Shown here piece after piece: positions 56,414 to 64,000 of a stretch of 64,000 nucleotides of DNA (the stretch's first letter is position 1; each line of letters begins with the position of its first letter). The notes under the pieces are model-generated. The model ran no database searches. It saw only the letters and a list, made by a program, of their open reading frames with translations, and had not been told where the DNA came from. The stretch covers positions 62,001 to 126,000 of the forward strand of contig JBOHUG010000114.1 of the NCBI GenBank assembly GCA_050734135.1, read 5' to 3'. This stretch comes from Bog-877 sp050734135 (GTDB taxonomy: Bacteria; Chloroflexota; Dormibacteria; Aeolococcales; Bog-877). A program made the translations under genes and the position numbers.

Positions 56414-59065
56414 GTGGTGCCTGAGGCAACTGAAGCGATGTCGTTCCTCGAGGCCCTCAACGGCCACGGGAATGGTGGCGCGCGTGAGCACTTCGCGGCT
56501 CAGATCGGCGCCCTGGATGATTTCGCGGTCGTCGCCGGCCAGGGAGACTCGCCCGAGGTCACCCTGCTGCTGCCGGGACTCGACGTCAGCTGCACCCCTC
56601 TGCGTCCCGCTCGGGCGAAGCGAGAGCGCACCGCGCTGCGGGTGGACAGCGTCCGCCCCGCCCCCGCGGAGCGCGACGACCTGGGCAACCGGGTACTCCG
56701 GGTCAGCTGTCGTCACCCGCTGGTCAGCGCCGAGGATGGCACCAACAGCGACACCTTCCACCTGATGGATCTGGCCAAGCTGGCCCGTGGCTCCAAGGAG
56801 CCCGATCCGATCCTCCTCCAGACCCTGGCCCTGGTCGACGGCCTGGAGAGCGCTGAGCGCAACCGGGCCGCCACCCAGCGAACCCCCTTCGAAGGGGTGG
56901 TGGAGATCTGGCGCTGTCGCAACTGCCGCGGCCTCTGGAGGGCCGACCGAGATCAGCGCTGCCCCTCCTGCGGCAAGGAGTTCAGCGAGGAGGATCGGCG
57001 GCGGCCCGAACTGGGGCGGATCGAGTTCACCGTGCCGAAGGCTCACACCATCACCATCGCGGTTGACTCGGCGGTGATGGTCGAACCGGAGGACGAGCCC
57101 CACTACCTGGGTCGGGTCACCAAGGTCGATCACCGGCGCCACTTGGTGGAGGTCGCCTGCAAGGCCTATGAAGCCGCCGGCAGCCAGGGCTGGATCACGC
57201 CCTCGTTCAACAAGCAGCTTTACGCCTCCAAGCGCAGCACGCTCGCCTCGATCGCGTCCGGCGACGCCCGCAGCCTTCTGCTGGCCCAGCTGCTCACCGA
57301 TCCGAGTTCGGTGTACGCGCCTCTGGTGGCGCCCCGCAGCGACTGGCTCACACCGGGCATGCACAGCAATCCGGCCCAGGATCGAGCGATCGGGATCATG
57401 GTCGGCCTCGAGCCCGGGCAGGCGGCCCTGATCCAGGGGCCGCCCGGGACTGGCAAAACCACCGTCATCGTGGAGGCGATCAAGCACCGGCTGGCGGAGA
57501 GGCCGGCGCAGCGGATCCTGGTCTGCTCCCACAGCAATCTGGCGGTTGACAACGCCCTGGAGCGGCTGGCCGGCACCGAAGGACTGCGCGCGGTGCGGGT
57601 GGCCAAGGCGGAGCGGGTGCACCCCGCCGTGGACGCTTTCCGGGTGGAGGACGAAGATGACGAACGGCTGATCTCAGCCAATGTCTTCTTCGCTACCTGC
57701 GCTACGGCCGCAACCTCCTCGATCACCAACGACGAGGCCTACGACATGGTGATTCTGGACGAAGCAAACAAGGCCCGCATCGACGAGGCCCTGCCGTGCC
57801 TGCGCCTGGGTGCCGCCGTGGTGCTGGTAGGCGATCACAAACAGCTTCCGCCGGTGGAAGACGACGCGATTTACCAGATCGTGGAGGACCACCCCGACCT
57901 GGAGGAGATCGTCGACACCAGCCTCTTCCAGCGATGCTGGGAGAAGGGCGTTCCCGAACAGGCCCGCTGCCTCTTGGTGGAACAGCATCGGATGCATCCC
58001 GAGATCTCCTCGTACATCAGCTCCGCCTCCTACGACAACCAGCTCGAAAATGCGCCCGAGGTTCTCGAATACCAGTACGTGACCCGGCGCCCCTTCCCGG
58101 TGGCGCTGCACATGGTGGACACCGCCGGTCTGCGCGGAGGTCGAGAACGAAGAGGCGCTGGGGGGGCGCTGCGCAATGACGCCGAGGTGAAGGTCTGCGC
58201 CCAGGTGGTCCGCATCCTCGACGAGCGGGCCGACCCCGAGCTGTCCCTGGCGGTTATCGCCATGTACGCCGATCAGGTGGACCGACTGCGCCAGGCTCTC
58301 AGCCGACGGCACTTCCGTCGCCCGGTCCGCATCGACACCGTCGACTCTTTCGAAGGCCGGGAGGAGGACATGGTGGTGATCTCTTTGGTGCGCAGCAATG
58401 AGCGGGGGAGGATCGGATTCCTGCGTGTGCCCAACCGACTGAACGTGGCCATCTCGCGGGCCCGCCGACTTGTAGTCTGTGTTGGGGACGCCGCCACCCT
58501 GCGTGCTGGAGAGGAGACCATGTACGGCCGCTTGGTGGAGGCGGCCCGTTCCTGGGGGGGCTACCTGATGGCCACCGATCTGCTGGGTGGCCGCGCCAGC
58601 GCCAGACCGCGGCCGGTGCGCCGGGCGGCCGGGGGGCCGCCTGCCCTGCCTTCGGAGGGCGACCCCAACACTCCCCGGCGCAACCGCCGCCGGCGCCGGC
58701 GCCGGCCGATCGTTCCCGGTCAGACCCCGGTGATCACCGGTACCCTCCCGACGGCGCCAACTTCGGGGGAGGCGAGGGAAGTGGGGGACCCCAACAACCG
58801 GCCCACCCGAAGACGTCGCCGCCGGCATCGGCCGCGAGGCTCTTGGATCGGGAATCCGGCAGCCGTGGGACCGGACGGCGCTCCTACCCGTCCTCCCGCG
58901 ACCGCTGCAACTCCGGCGCCCGGTGAGGGTGGTCGGCGGCGCCGCAATCGACATCGTCGCCGCGGTCCTCGGCCGCTCGGGGACGCCTCAGCCGGCACCC
59001 AGCCCGGGCCGAGTGGTGGCCCGCCTCCCCCCTCGGACGTCGGCGGCGGCCCGCCGGCCGAATGA
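56414..59065 (+). CDS. Superfamily 1 (Upf1/DNA2-like) helicase with zinc ribbon and arginine-rich tail
   Basis: The protein has 883 residues; GTG 56414 is the first good start, but the frame is open further upstream. A ~150-residue N-terminal domain is followed by a zinc ribbon (CRNCRGLW...RCPSCGKEF, about 167-190). Helicase motifs are: I, IQGPPGTGKTT (~341); II, VILDEANKA; III, VLVGDHKQLPPV; IV, EQHRMHPEI; V, TVDSFEGREEDMVV; and VI, LNVAISRARRLVV. The last ~140 residues are Arg/Pro/Gly-rich and disordered (RRRRRRRPIVPG). DNA2/NAM7-type helicases unwind nucleic acids; DNA versus RNA use is unclear. The stop overlaps the next gene (ATGA). Confidence 0.88.
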   Translation: MVPEATEAMSFLEALNGHGNGGAREHFAAQIGALDDFAVVAGQGDSPEVTLLLPGLDVSCTPLRPARAKRERTALRVDSVRPAPAERDDLGNRVLRVSCRHPLVSAEDGTNSDTFHLMDLAKLARGSKEPDPILLQTLALVDGLESAERNRAATQRTPFEGVVEIWRCRNCRGLWRADRDQRCPSCGKEFSEEDRRRPELGRIEFTVPKAHTITIAVDSAVMVEPEDEPHYLGRVTKVDHRRHLVEVACKAYEAAGSQGWITPSFNKQLYASKRSTLASIASGDARSLLLAQLLTDPSSVYAPLVAPRSDWLTPGMHSNPAQDRAIGIMVGLEPGQAALIQGPPGTGKTTVIVEAIKHRLAERPAQRILVCSHSNLAVDNALERLAGTEGLRAVRVAKAERVHPAVDAFRVEDEDDERLISANVFFATCATAATSSITNDEAYDMVILDEANKARIDEALPCLRLGAAVVLVGDHKQLPPVEDDAIYQIVEDHPDLEEIVDTSLFQRCWEKGVPEQARCLLVEQHRMHPEISSYISSASYDNQLENAPEVLEYQYVTRRPFPVALHMVDTAGLRGGRERRGAGGALRNDAEVKVCAQVVRILDERADPELSLAVIAMYADQVDRLRQALSRRHFRRPVRIDTVDSFEGREEDMVVISLVRSNERGRIGFLRVPNRLNVAISRARRLVVCVGDAATLRAGEETMYGRLVEAARSWGGYLMATDLLGGRASARPRPVRRAAGGPPALPSEGDPNTPRRNRRRRRRRPIVPGQTPVITGTLPTAPTSGEAREVGDPNNRPTRRRRRRHRPRGSWIGNPAAVGPDGAPTRPPATAATPAPGEGGRRRRNRHRRRGPRPLGDASAGTQPGPSGGPPPPSDVGGGPPAE

Positions 59066-59940
59066 GGCTACCTCAGCAGCCAAGGCTGTTCGTGGTTGGA
59101 GCCGGGCTGATGGGCTCGGGTATCGCGCAGACGACCGCCCAGAGCGGACTGGACGTCCATCTCTTCGATGCCCAGCCCAGCGCAGCCGTTGCCGGCCGCG
59201 AGCAGATCGCAGATCGACTCCGACGGGCGGCTGCTGCGGGACGCCTCTCGGGAGAGGACGCGGAGCTGGCGCTGCAACGGGTTCACGTTGCCGGCCAACT
59301 CGGCGAAGCTCAGGGGGCGGACGTGGTGGTGGAGGCGATCACCGAAGCGCTGGAAGCCAAGCTCAGTCTCTGGCGCGAGCTGGACGGGATCTGCGAGCAG
59401 AAGACCCTATTCACTAGCAACACCTCCTCCATTCCGATCACCAGATTGGCCGCGGCGACCAGCCGCCCCGCCTTGTTCATGGGTATGCACTTCTACAGCC
59501 CGGTCGCGGTCATGAAACTGGTTGAGCTGATCCGGGGGGTGCTCACCTCCGATGAGACCTTCGACGCCATCGAGGCACTCGCGCGCCAGCTGGGCAAGAC
59601 GCCGGTGAGCTCCGCTGACACCCCGGGATTCATCGGGAATCGGATTCTCATTCCCTTCCTCAACGAGGCGATCCTGGCCCTCCAGGAAGGAGTCGGCACC
59701 GCCGCCGATATAGATGAAGTGGCCAAGCTGGGCTTCCGCCATCCGATGGGCCCTCTGGAGCTGGCGGACTTCATCGGTCTCGACGTGATCTTGGGAATCT
59801 GCCGGGTCATGTACGAAGGGCTGCATGACAAGCGCTACTCGCCCAACCCGCTCCTGGAGCGGTTGGTGGAGGCCGGTCAACTGGGCCGGAAGACAGGCCG
59901 CGGATTCCACTCGTACGACGCGCCGCCGCCCCGGGGCTGA
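59062..59940 (+). CDS. 3-hydroxyacyl-CoA dehydrogenase (3-hydroxybutyryl-CoA type)
   Basis: This 292-residue protein starts at ATG 59062, overlapping the helicase stop. The NAD-binding site is LFVVGAGLMGSGIAQTTAQSGLDVHLFDA. Catalytic residues are in MHFYSPVAVMKLVELIRG (His) and SNTSSIPIT (Ser). The C-terminal helices contain DTPGFIGNRILIPFLNEAI and GPLELADFIGLDVIL. It oxidises (S)-3-hydroxyacyl-CoA to the 3-oxo form in fatty-acid or butyrate metabolism. No partner genes are nearby, so the physiological chain length is open. Coupling to a helicase gene looks fortuitous. Confidence 0.93.
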   Translation: MRLPQQPRLFVVGAGLMGSGIAQTTAQSGLDVHLFDAQPSAAVAGREQIADRLRRAAAAGRLSGEDAELALQRVHVAGQLGEAQGADVVVEAITEALEAKLSLWRELDGICEQKTLFTSNTSSIPITRLAAATSRPALFMGMHFYSPVAVMKLVELIRGVLTSDETFDAIEALARQLGKTPVSSADTPGFIGNRILIPFLNEAILALQEGVGTAADIDEVAKLGFRHPMGPLELADFIGLDVILGICRVMYEGLHDKRYSPNPLLERLVEAGQLGRKTGRGFHSYDAPPPRG

Positions 59941-59970
59941 GTGCGACCTAGACACAGACCCAAACCTCGC

Positions 59971-61050
59971 TCAGCCCGACATGAGCTCCGCCAGATACCG
60001 GACCGAGATGGGGTAGCGGTACTCGATTCCCGAGTGGCCGCCGTCGAAGAGGTCGAGTCGAACATTCGCCGCGCCGTACTGACGCATTGTCGCCGCCACC
60101 GCACTGGCGCCCACCTCGAGGTGCCATTCGTCTCCCCTGCCCCCGTCGAGGAAGACGCCGTTGAGGGACCGGGCAGCTTCCGGTCGGCTCGCGATCAGCC
60201 GGACCGGGTCCAGATCGAGCCAGCGCTGCCAGGTGTCGGGTCGGATGATCCCGGTGAGTTCGTCGAAGGGCAATTCCGGGGTTCCATCGGCCCCTGGCGA
60301 GTAGCAGGCCGCCATGCACCAGGCCGCCGTGAGCAACATGTCCTCAGGTCGAGCCAACGGGGGCCGGGTGGCGAATTCGGCCCAGAAGTTGGCGTACGAC
60401 CCGTGATAGTGATCGCGCAGCTGTCGCACCACCTCTGGAAAATCCGGCAGGTAACAGTACTCGAACAGGGCATCTCCGGCCTGGCTGGCCAGCGCCCCGA
60501 AGAGATCCGGGCGCAGCAGGGCGCTCACCAGCGCCTCGTAGCCACCGCTCGACTTCCCGGAGAGCGACCGGTGGTCCCGGTCGGCCAGTGTGCGGAAGTT
60601 GGCGTCCACCGACGGAACCACCTCGTTGCAGAGGTAGGTGTGGTACTGCCCGGTACCCGGTGAATCGAGGAACTGACTTCCCCCGAGGCGGGTCCAGCAG
60701 TCGACGAAGACCAGCAGACAAGGTGGAGTCGTGGGATCGCTGAAGAGCTGGTCGAAGAGCTCGACCGGGGTCCGGCGAAAGCCGCTTCGAGACCTCCACA
60801 TGTCGAGCTGTCCTGAGAGTCCCTGGAGCAGATACACGACCGGCAGCCGGCGCTCGGGCTGCGCCCTATAGGCGGGTGGGAGATAGACCCAGAGCGGGCG
60901 GTCGGCAGGATCCCCCAAGGGGTTGTCCTGGAGCAACTTGCTGTGGAGCACCATCTCGATCAGCTCTCCCTGCAGCGGCCAGGCCCAGGGACCACCCGGT
61001 GGGGGAGCAACCTCCAAAAGCCCGGTAAGTCCTTCGGAGTTCATCATCAC
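59971..61050 (-). CDS. Alpha/beta-hydrolase esterase (esterase D/enterochelin-esterase type)
   Basis: This 359-residue protein has ATG 61050 (in a run of ATGs) preceded by AAAGGAGC. The nucleophile Ser is in the elbow SLSGKSSGGYEAL (GxSxG). The oxyanion region is VYLLQGLSGQLDMW, and the catalytic His probably lies in FDGGHSGIEYRYP. A long insert after the elbow (HYHGSYANFWAEF) caps the site. There is no signal peptide, so it is intracellular. The putative-esterase family covers S-formylglutathione hydrolase and siderophore esterases; I cannot choose. Confidence 0.85.
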   Translation of the reverse strand: MMMNSEGLTGLLEVAPPPGGPWAWPLQGELIEMVLHSKLLQDNPLGDPADRPLWVYLPPAYRAQPERRLPVVYLLQGLSGQLDMWRSRSGFRRTPVELFDQLFSDPTTPPCLLVFVDCWTRLGGSQFLDSPGTGQYHTYLCNEVVPSVDANFRTLADRDHRSLSGKSSGGYEALVSALLRPDLFGALASQAGDALFEYCYLPDFPEVVRQLRDHYHGSYANFWAEFATRPPLARPEDMLLTAAWCMAACYSPGADGTPELPFDELTGIIRPDTWQRWLDLDPVRLIASRPEAARSLNGVFLDGGRGDEWHLEVGASAVAATMRQYGAANVRLDLFDGGHSGIEYRYPISVRYLAELMSG

Positions 61051-61108
61051 GTGCTCCTTTTAGATGAGTACTTATCTCGGCTCTCAAGGCGAGTCGAGGG
61101 ATACGCGG

Positions 61109-61756
61109 TCACGGCGGCGGGTTCGCTGGGTCGGCCCCGCCAGCGAGAGGTTCGCTGGCGCCGAGCAGCGGCACAAAGCGGCACTCGCCGAGATCCTGCC
61201 GAGTCCAGGTCAGCCCCTCACGCTGCAGGCACCAGAGCCGCTCGGGTGGCGGTTCTAGCAGCGGTGCCACCAGCCGACCGTGGGGCGCGACCTGCTCCAG
61301 CAGGGCGGACGGGATGGTGGCGGTGGCCGCCGAAATAACCACCGCATCGAAGGGCGCCAGCTCCGGAGCGCCGCGACGGCCGTCGCCGAGCAGGATGCGG
61401 ACTCCGGAAACTGCGGTCCGGTTGAGATTGCGCCGAGCCTGGCTCGCCAGCTCGGGCAGGAGCTCGACTGCGACGACCCGGCCGGCTCCGGCGGCCCGCA
61501 GTACGGCCGCCAAATACCCGCTTCCAGCGCCTACCTCTAGCACCGTCGCGCCGGCCCTCAGTTCGAGCGCCTGTACCACCACGGCGACGATCCATGGCTG
61601 CGAGCAGGTCTGCCCCAGACCTATGTTCAGAGGTCGATTCTCGTAGGCGCGGCCCCGCTCAGCGGTGGGCAGGAATGACTCCCGATGCACCTTGCCCAGC
61701 GCCTCCAGAGCGGCTGTCCCAATCCCTCTCTCGCGCAGGGATTCCAGCAGCTCCAA
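61109..61756 (-). CDS. pcm: Protein-L-isoaspartate O-methyltransferase
   Basis: The protein has 215 residues with a TTG start at 61756. The AdoMet site is ATVLEVGAGSGYLAAVL (motif I), with the upstream GQTCSQPWIVAVVVQAL holding the active-site Ser/Gln region and the downstream VAVELLPELASQARRNL. Strand 4 reads PFDAVVISAATATIPSALLEQ. The enzyme methylates isoaspartyl residues to start their repair. It lies 11 nt after the lipoprotein gene and probably shares its transcript. Confidence 0.92.
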   Translation of the reverse strand: MELLESLRERGIGTAALEALGKVHRESFLPTAERGRAYENRPLNIGLGQTCSQPWIVAVVVQALELRAGATVLEVGAGSGYLAAVLRAAGAGRVVAVELLPELASQARRNLNRTAVSGVRILLGDGRRGAPELAPFDAVVISAATATIPSALLEQVAPHGRLVAPLLEPPPERLWCLQREGLTWTRQDLGECRFVPLLGASEPLAGGADPANPPP

Positions 61757-61767
61757 GCGGCTGGGAT

Positions 61768-62511
61768 TCAGCTCTGGTTCAGGATCTGGATGCAGTGGTC
61801 AACGTCCTGGGAGTAGAGGGTGGCGGGGATTCGAGAGGGGATGGACCCCTGGCCGACCGGTAGATAGAACCCATGTGCGAGCGGCTTGACAAAGTCCGAG
61901 TCCACGAAGGCGATTTTGACCGAAATGTTGACCGGGGGGAAGACGGCCACCATCCACACCTTGGCTCCCGGGTTCACATCCGCGGAGCAGACATCCAGCC
62001 GATTGCTGGAGATGACCACGATGGGGCGGATCGGTTGGTAATAGGACCGCTGGATGGAGGAGTGAACCCCCTTCGGATCAAGCAGGGCGGTCCGCGCGGA
62101 CTCCAGTACGGTCTGGGTCAGGTCCACCGCCGTCGTGGAGGCGCCCGGGTTGGTGGCGGTGACGACCACCTCTAGCAGGGGTCCCAGTCCGGCCAGCGAT
62201 TTGGCGTCCTGGGCTTCCGACCCTGAGAGCAGCGGCAGGACGTCAGCCAAGCCCACCTGGCGCAGATAGTAGAAGTGGAGGTAGGTGGGATCGGTGTAGA
62301 AGCCCCCATCGGGGGAGCTGGTCACCAGGGCGCTGTCGAGGGGCCGGGCATGGTGGCTGACGGGCAGACCGCTCCCCAGGGCGGCCACGGCCTCGGTCGC
62401 GCTGGGGTTGGAGCCACAGCCGGCAAGCAAGACCAGTCCGGCCAGCATGGCAACGAGCCCAGCCCGGCATCGGCGAGAGGACCTCAGCGGGAAGCGGTGG
62501 GGAGGGGACAA
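61768..62511 (-). CDS. Putative lipoprotein of unknown function
   Basis: The protein is about 247 residues from TTG 62511, 10 nt after the pyrE stop; upstream in-frame extension into pyrE is rejected. A signal peptide ends in the lipobox LLAGC. The mature part (ATEAVAALGSGLPVSH, then PDGGFYTDPTYLHFYYLRQVGLADVLPLL, and beta-rich VVVTATNPGAS and VWMVAVFPPVNIS) has no motif I recognise. It should be attached to the outer face of the membrane. It lies between pyrE and pcm in the same direction. Confidence 0.72.
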   Translation of the reverse strand: MSPPHRFPLRSSRRCRAGLVAMLAGLVLLAGCGSNPSATEAVAALGSGLPVSHHARPLDSALVTSSPDGGFYTDPTYLHFYYLRQVGLADVLPLLSGSEAQDAKSLAGLGPLLEVVVTATNPGASTTAVDLTQTVLESARTALLDPKGVHSSIQRSYYQPIRPIVVISSNRLDVCSADVNPGAKVWMVAVFPPVNISVKIAFVDSDFVKPLAHGFYLPVGQGSIPSRIPATLYSQDVDHCIQILNQS

Positions 62512-62521
62512 GCCGGACGGC

Positions 62522-63109
62522 TCACTCGGGGGGCGGCAGCGCCTGGCCGTCCGCCGCCAAGAGGTCGCTCCGGAGAAAGATCGAGCGGGTGCGGTAGCCT
62601 GCAGCCTGGAGCCGCTCCCGACCACCCTCCTCGCGGTCCAATAGCGAGTACAGCCCGACGATTGTGGCTCCAGAGCCGGCCACCTTCTCGGCCGCCTGGA
62701 GCAGCGACTCGCCTGAGGTCAGGGCGTCGTCAATCAAAGCCACCTTTTCCCCGGGTTCGGGTGCGGGGCCGGCGCACCAGCCGCCCGCGCCGTGCTCCTT
62801 GATCTCCTTGCGGACGATGAAGGCGGAGACTCGAGACCCCTGGTCGAGAGCGCTGCAGAGAGCAACCGCGGTAACCATGGGATCTGCGCCCAGGGTCGGG
62901 CCACCGATCTTGACGACCCCGTCCTCGCGGGCGAAGCGCAGCATTTGCCGGCCGACCAGTAGCGCCCCTTCAGGATCGAGCGTGACCAGACGCCCATCGA
63001 AGTAATAGGGGCTGCGGCGGCCGCTCGAGAGCACGAAGTCCCCGACCCGAAAGGCTCGGGTAAGCATCAGACGCAGGAGCTGGCGCAGTTCGGACTCTGC
63101 CCGGCTCAC
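62522..63109 (-). CDS. pyrE: Orotate phosphoribosyltransferase
   Basis: The protein is 195 residues from GTG 63109, which overlaps the gcvPB stop (GTGA). The N-terminus contains RVGDFVLSSGRRSPYYFDGRL, typical of OPRT. Residues KEIKEHGAGGW include the catalytic Lys/His loop, and the PRPP-binding motif is VALIDDALTSGESLLQAA. It transfers a phosphoribosyl group to orotate in UMP synthesis. It sits between glycine decarboxylase and a lipoprotein rather than with other pyr genes. Confidence 0.93.
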   Translation of the reverse strand: MSRAESELRQLLRLMLTRAFRVGDFVLSSGRRSPYYFDGRLVTLDPEGALLVGRQMLRFAREDGVVKIGGPTLGADPMVTAVALCSALDQGSRVSAFIVRKEIKEHGAGGWCAGPAPEPGEKVALIDDALTSGESLLQAAEKVAGSGATIVGLYSLLDREEGGRERLQAAGYRTRSIFLRSDLLAADGQALPPPE

Positions 63110-64000
63110 TCCGGGTCCAGGCCCGGCCGCCACCGCAGCACCGGTCGGCGCGCCGCGCCGACCTCGTCGACCCGGCCTACCGGGGCCTGGTGCGGGGCGG
63201 TGCGAAGGACCTCGGGGTCCTGCCCGCCCTCCTCCATGATCGCCTGCACTACGGCCGCCAGCTCGTCGAGGGAGCGCTTGGATTCGGTTTCGGTCGGTTC
63301 GAACATCATCGCTTCCGGAACTGTCATGGGGAAGTAAACCGTCGGCGGATATACGCCGTAATCGATCATTCGCTTGGCGATGTCCAGGGCTCGCAGCTCG
63401 GAGTACGGTGGCCGCGCCCGCTTGGGGGTGGCAACAAACTCGTGGAAAGAATCGCCGTCGATGGCGACCGGCAGCCAGGGTTCCAACTGATGCCGCAGGT
63501 AGCGGGCGCCGAGCACGGCGTCACGAGCCACCTGGGCGAGCCCGTCGCCGTAGGCGCGAATGTAGGCGTAAGCCCGCACCAACATCCCAAAATTACCATA
63601 AAAAGATCGCACTTTGCCGATGCTGTGGGGACGCTGGTAATCCCAACCGAGGCGACCTTCCGAGCGGCCGATCCGCGGTACCGGAAGAAAGTCCTCCAGC
63701 GCCCCCGAAACACCCACGGGTCCAGCTCCCGGACCGCCGCCGCCGTGCGGCGTGGAGAAGGTCTTGTGCAGATTTAAGTGCACCACGTCGAAGCCCATGT
63801 CACCTGGACGAGCCACGCCCACCAAGGCGTTGAGGTTGGCTCCGTCGTAATACAGCAGCGCCCCAGCCTGATGCGCCAGCTCCGCCATTTCTTCAATGTT
63901 TCGCTCAAAAATCCCCAAGGTGTTGGGATTTGTGAGCATGACTGCGGCGGTGTGCGGACCCAGTTTGGCAGCGTAATCCTCAAGGTCAACGGTCCCGTCC
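63106..64000 (-). CDS. gcvPB: Glycine dehydrogenase (decarboxylating) subunit 2 (5' end outside window)
   Basis: The frame is open to the right edge (DGTVDLEDYAAKLGPHTAAVMLTNPNT...), so the N-terminus lies beyond the window. The PLP-binding Lys is in HLNLHKTFSTPHGGGGPGAGP. MGFDVVHLN, YFPMTVPEAMMFEPTETESK and the C-terminal EVLRTAPHQ are typical of subunit 2 of the split P-protein. It decarboxylates glycine and passes the aminomethyl group to GcvH. A split P-protein indicates gcvPA is probably upstream. The stop overlaps pyrE. Confidence 0.93.
   Translation of the reverse strand, partial: DGTVDLEDYAAKLGPHTAAVMLTNPNTLGIFERNIEEMAELAHQAGALLYYDGANLNALVGVARPGDMGFDVVHLNLHKTFSTPHGGGGPGAGPVGVSGALEDFLPVPRIGRSEGRLGWDYQRPHSIGKVRSFYGNFGMLVRAYAYIRAYGDGLAQVARDAVLGARYLRHQLEPWLPVAIDGDSFHEFVATPKRARPPYSELRALDIAKRMIDYGVYPPTVYFPMTVPEAMMFEPTETESKRSLDELAAVVQAIMEEGGQDPEVLRTAPHQAPVGRVDEVGAARRPVLRWRPGLDPE

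Noticed and set aside
62512..62625. Longer N-terminus for the lipoprotein
   Set aside because: It overlaps the end of pyrE and would place a basic stretch before the signal peptide, hiding the lipobox.
1..64000. CRISPR arrays, insertion sequences and rRNA genes
   Set aside because: No regularly spaced repeats, transposase motifs or rRNA signatures were seen on either strand.

Overview
The window is a GC-rich (roughly two-thirds G+C) bacterial chromosome segment, densely coded on both strands, with many GTG and TTG starts and many 1-8 bp gene overlaps. Lineage was inferred from gene content only. An ATP-type phosphoenolpyruvate carboxykinase, a two-subunit glycine decarboxylase, a Thermus-like isocitrate dehydrogenase with a C-terminal extension, DUF3151 and DUF5679 proteins and frequent leaderless-type promoters fit a Terrabacteria lineage such as Dormibacterota, Chloroflexota or a deep actinobacterial relative. 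I cannot fix the phylum without searches.

Layout. 1-1365: two peptidoglycan-cleaving proteins (CHAP, cut by the left edge, and a lytic transglycosylase). 1443-3742: an M20 amidohydrolase overlapping an N-acylamino acid racemase/OSBS-type enolase. 3804-5913: three unrecognised proteins and folB. 5932-11198: parts resembling a type IV secretion machine (a PrgI-like membrane domain fused to a degenerate ParA-like domain, a VirB4-like ATPase, a frame-disrupted small two-helix protein, a VirB6/TrbL-like membrane protein), interleaved with dtd and an unknown gene. 11208-16678: a zinc-ribbon protein, small membrane proteins, ispH and a GGDEF cyclase. 16788-23549: a broken membrane gene, two secreted coiled-coil cell-wall hydrolases (CHAP and GH73), a DHH phosphoesterase, DUF3151, tRNA-Glu(CUC) and a GH15 glucoamylase. 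23663-32963: a receiver protein, VOC proteins, DUF971, glpX, a CBS protein, pckA, dCMP deaminase, a MogA-like protein, a HAD protein and icd. 33001-41429: bcp, a Nudix/unknown/moaC/GAF-PucR operon, dinB, proS and HAD. 41457-50407: an ABC exporter of MacB type, an MBL hydrolase, a 49-residue DUF5679 protein, M20 and M18 peptidases, a TrkA-like pair, a universal stress protein and DedA. 50509-56084: gyrB-plsX-gyrA on the minus strand. 56414-59940: a zinc-ribbon SF1 helicase and 3-hydroxyacyl-CoA dehydrogenase. 59971-64000: an esterase, then pcm, a lipoprotein, pyrE and gcvPB (cut by the right edge).

Main points of interest. First, the secretion-like module includes an unusual membrane-anchored pseudo-ATPase but no relaxase, coupling protein or integrase in view. 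Second, twelve genes have a TANNNT box 6-8 nt before the start codon, which indicates leaderless transcription. Third, three cell-wall hydrolases share one coiled-coil chassis but carry different catalytic heads. Fourth, plsX sits between gyrB and gyrA, and GyrA carries Ile at the key fluoroquinolone position. Fifth, two small membrane-protein genes are interrupted by single-base frame changes. No CRISPR array, insertion sequence, rRNA or prophage was seen.
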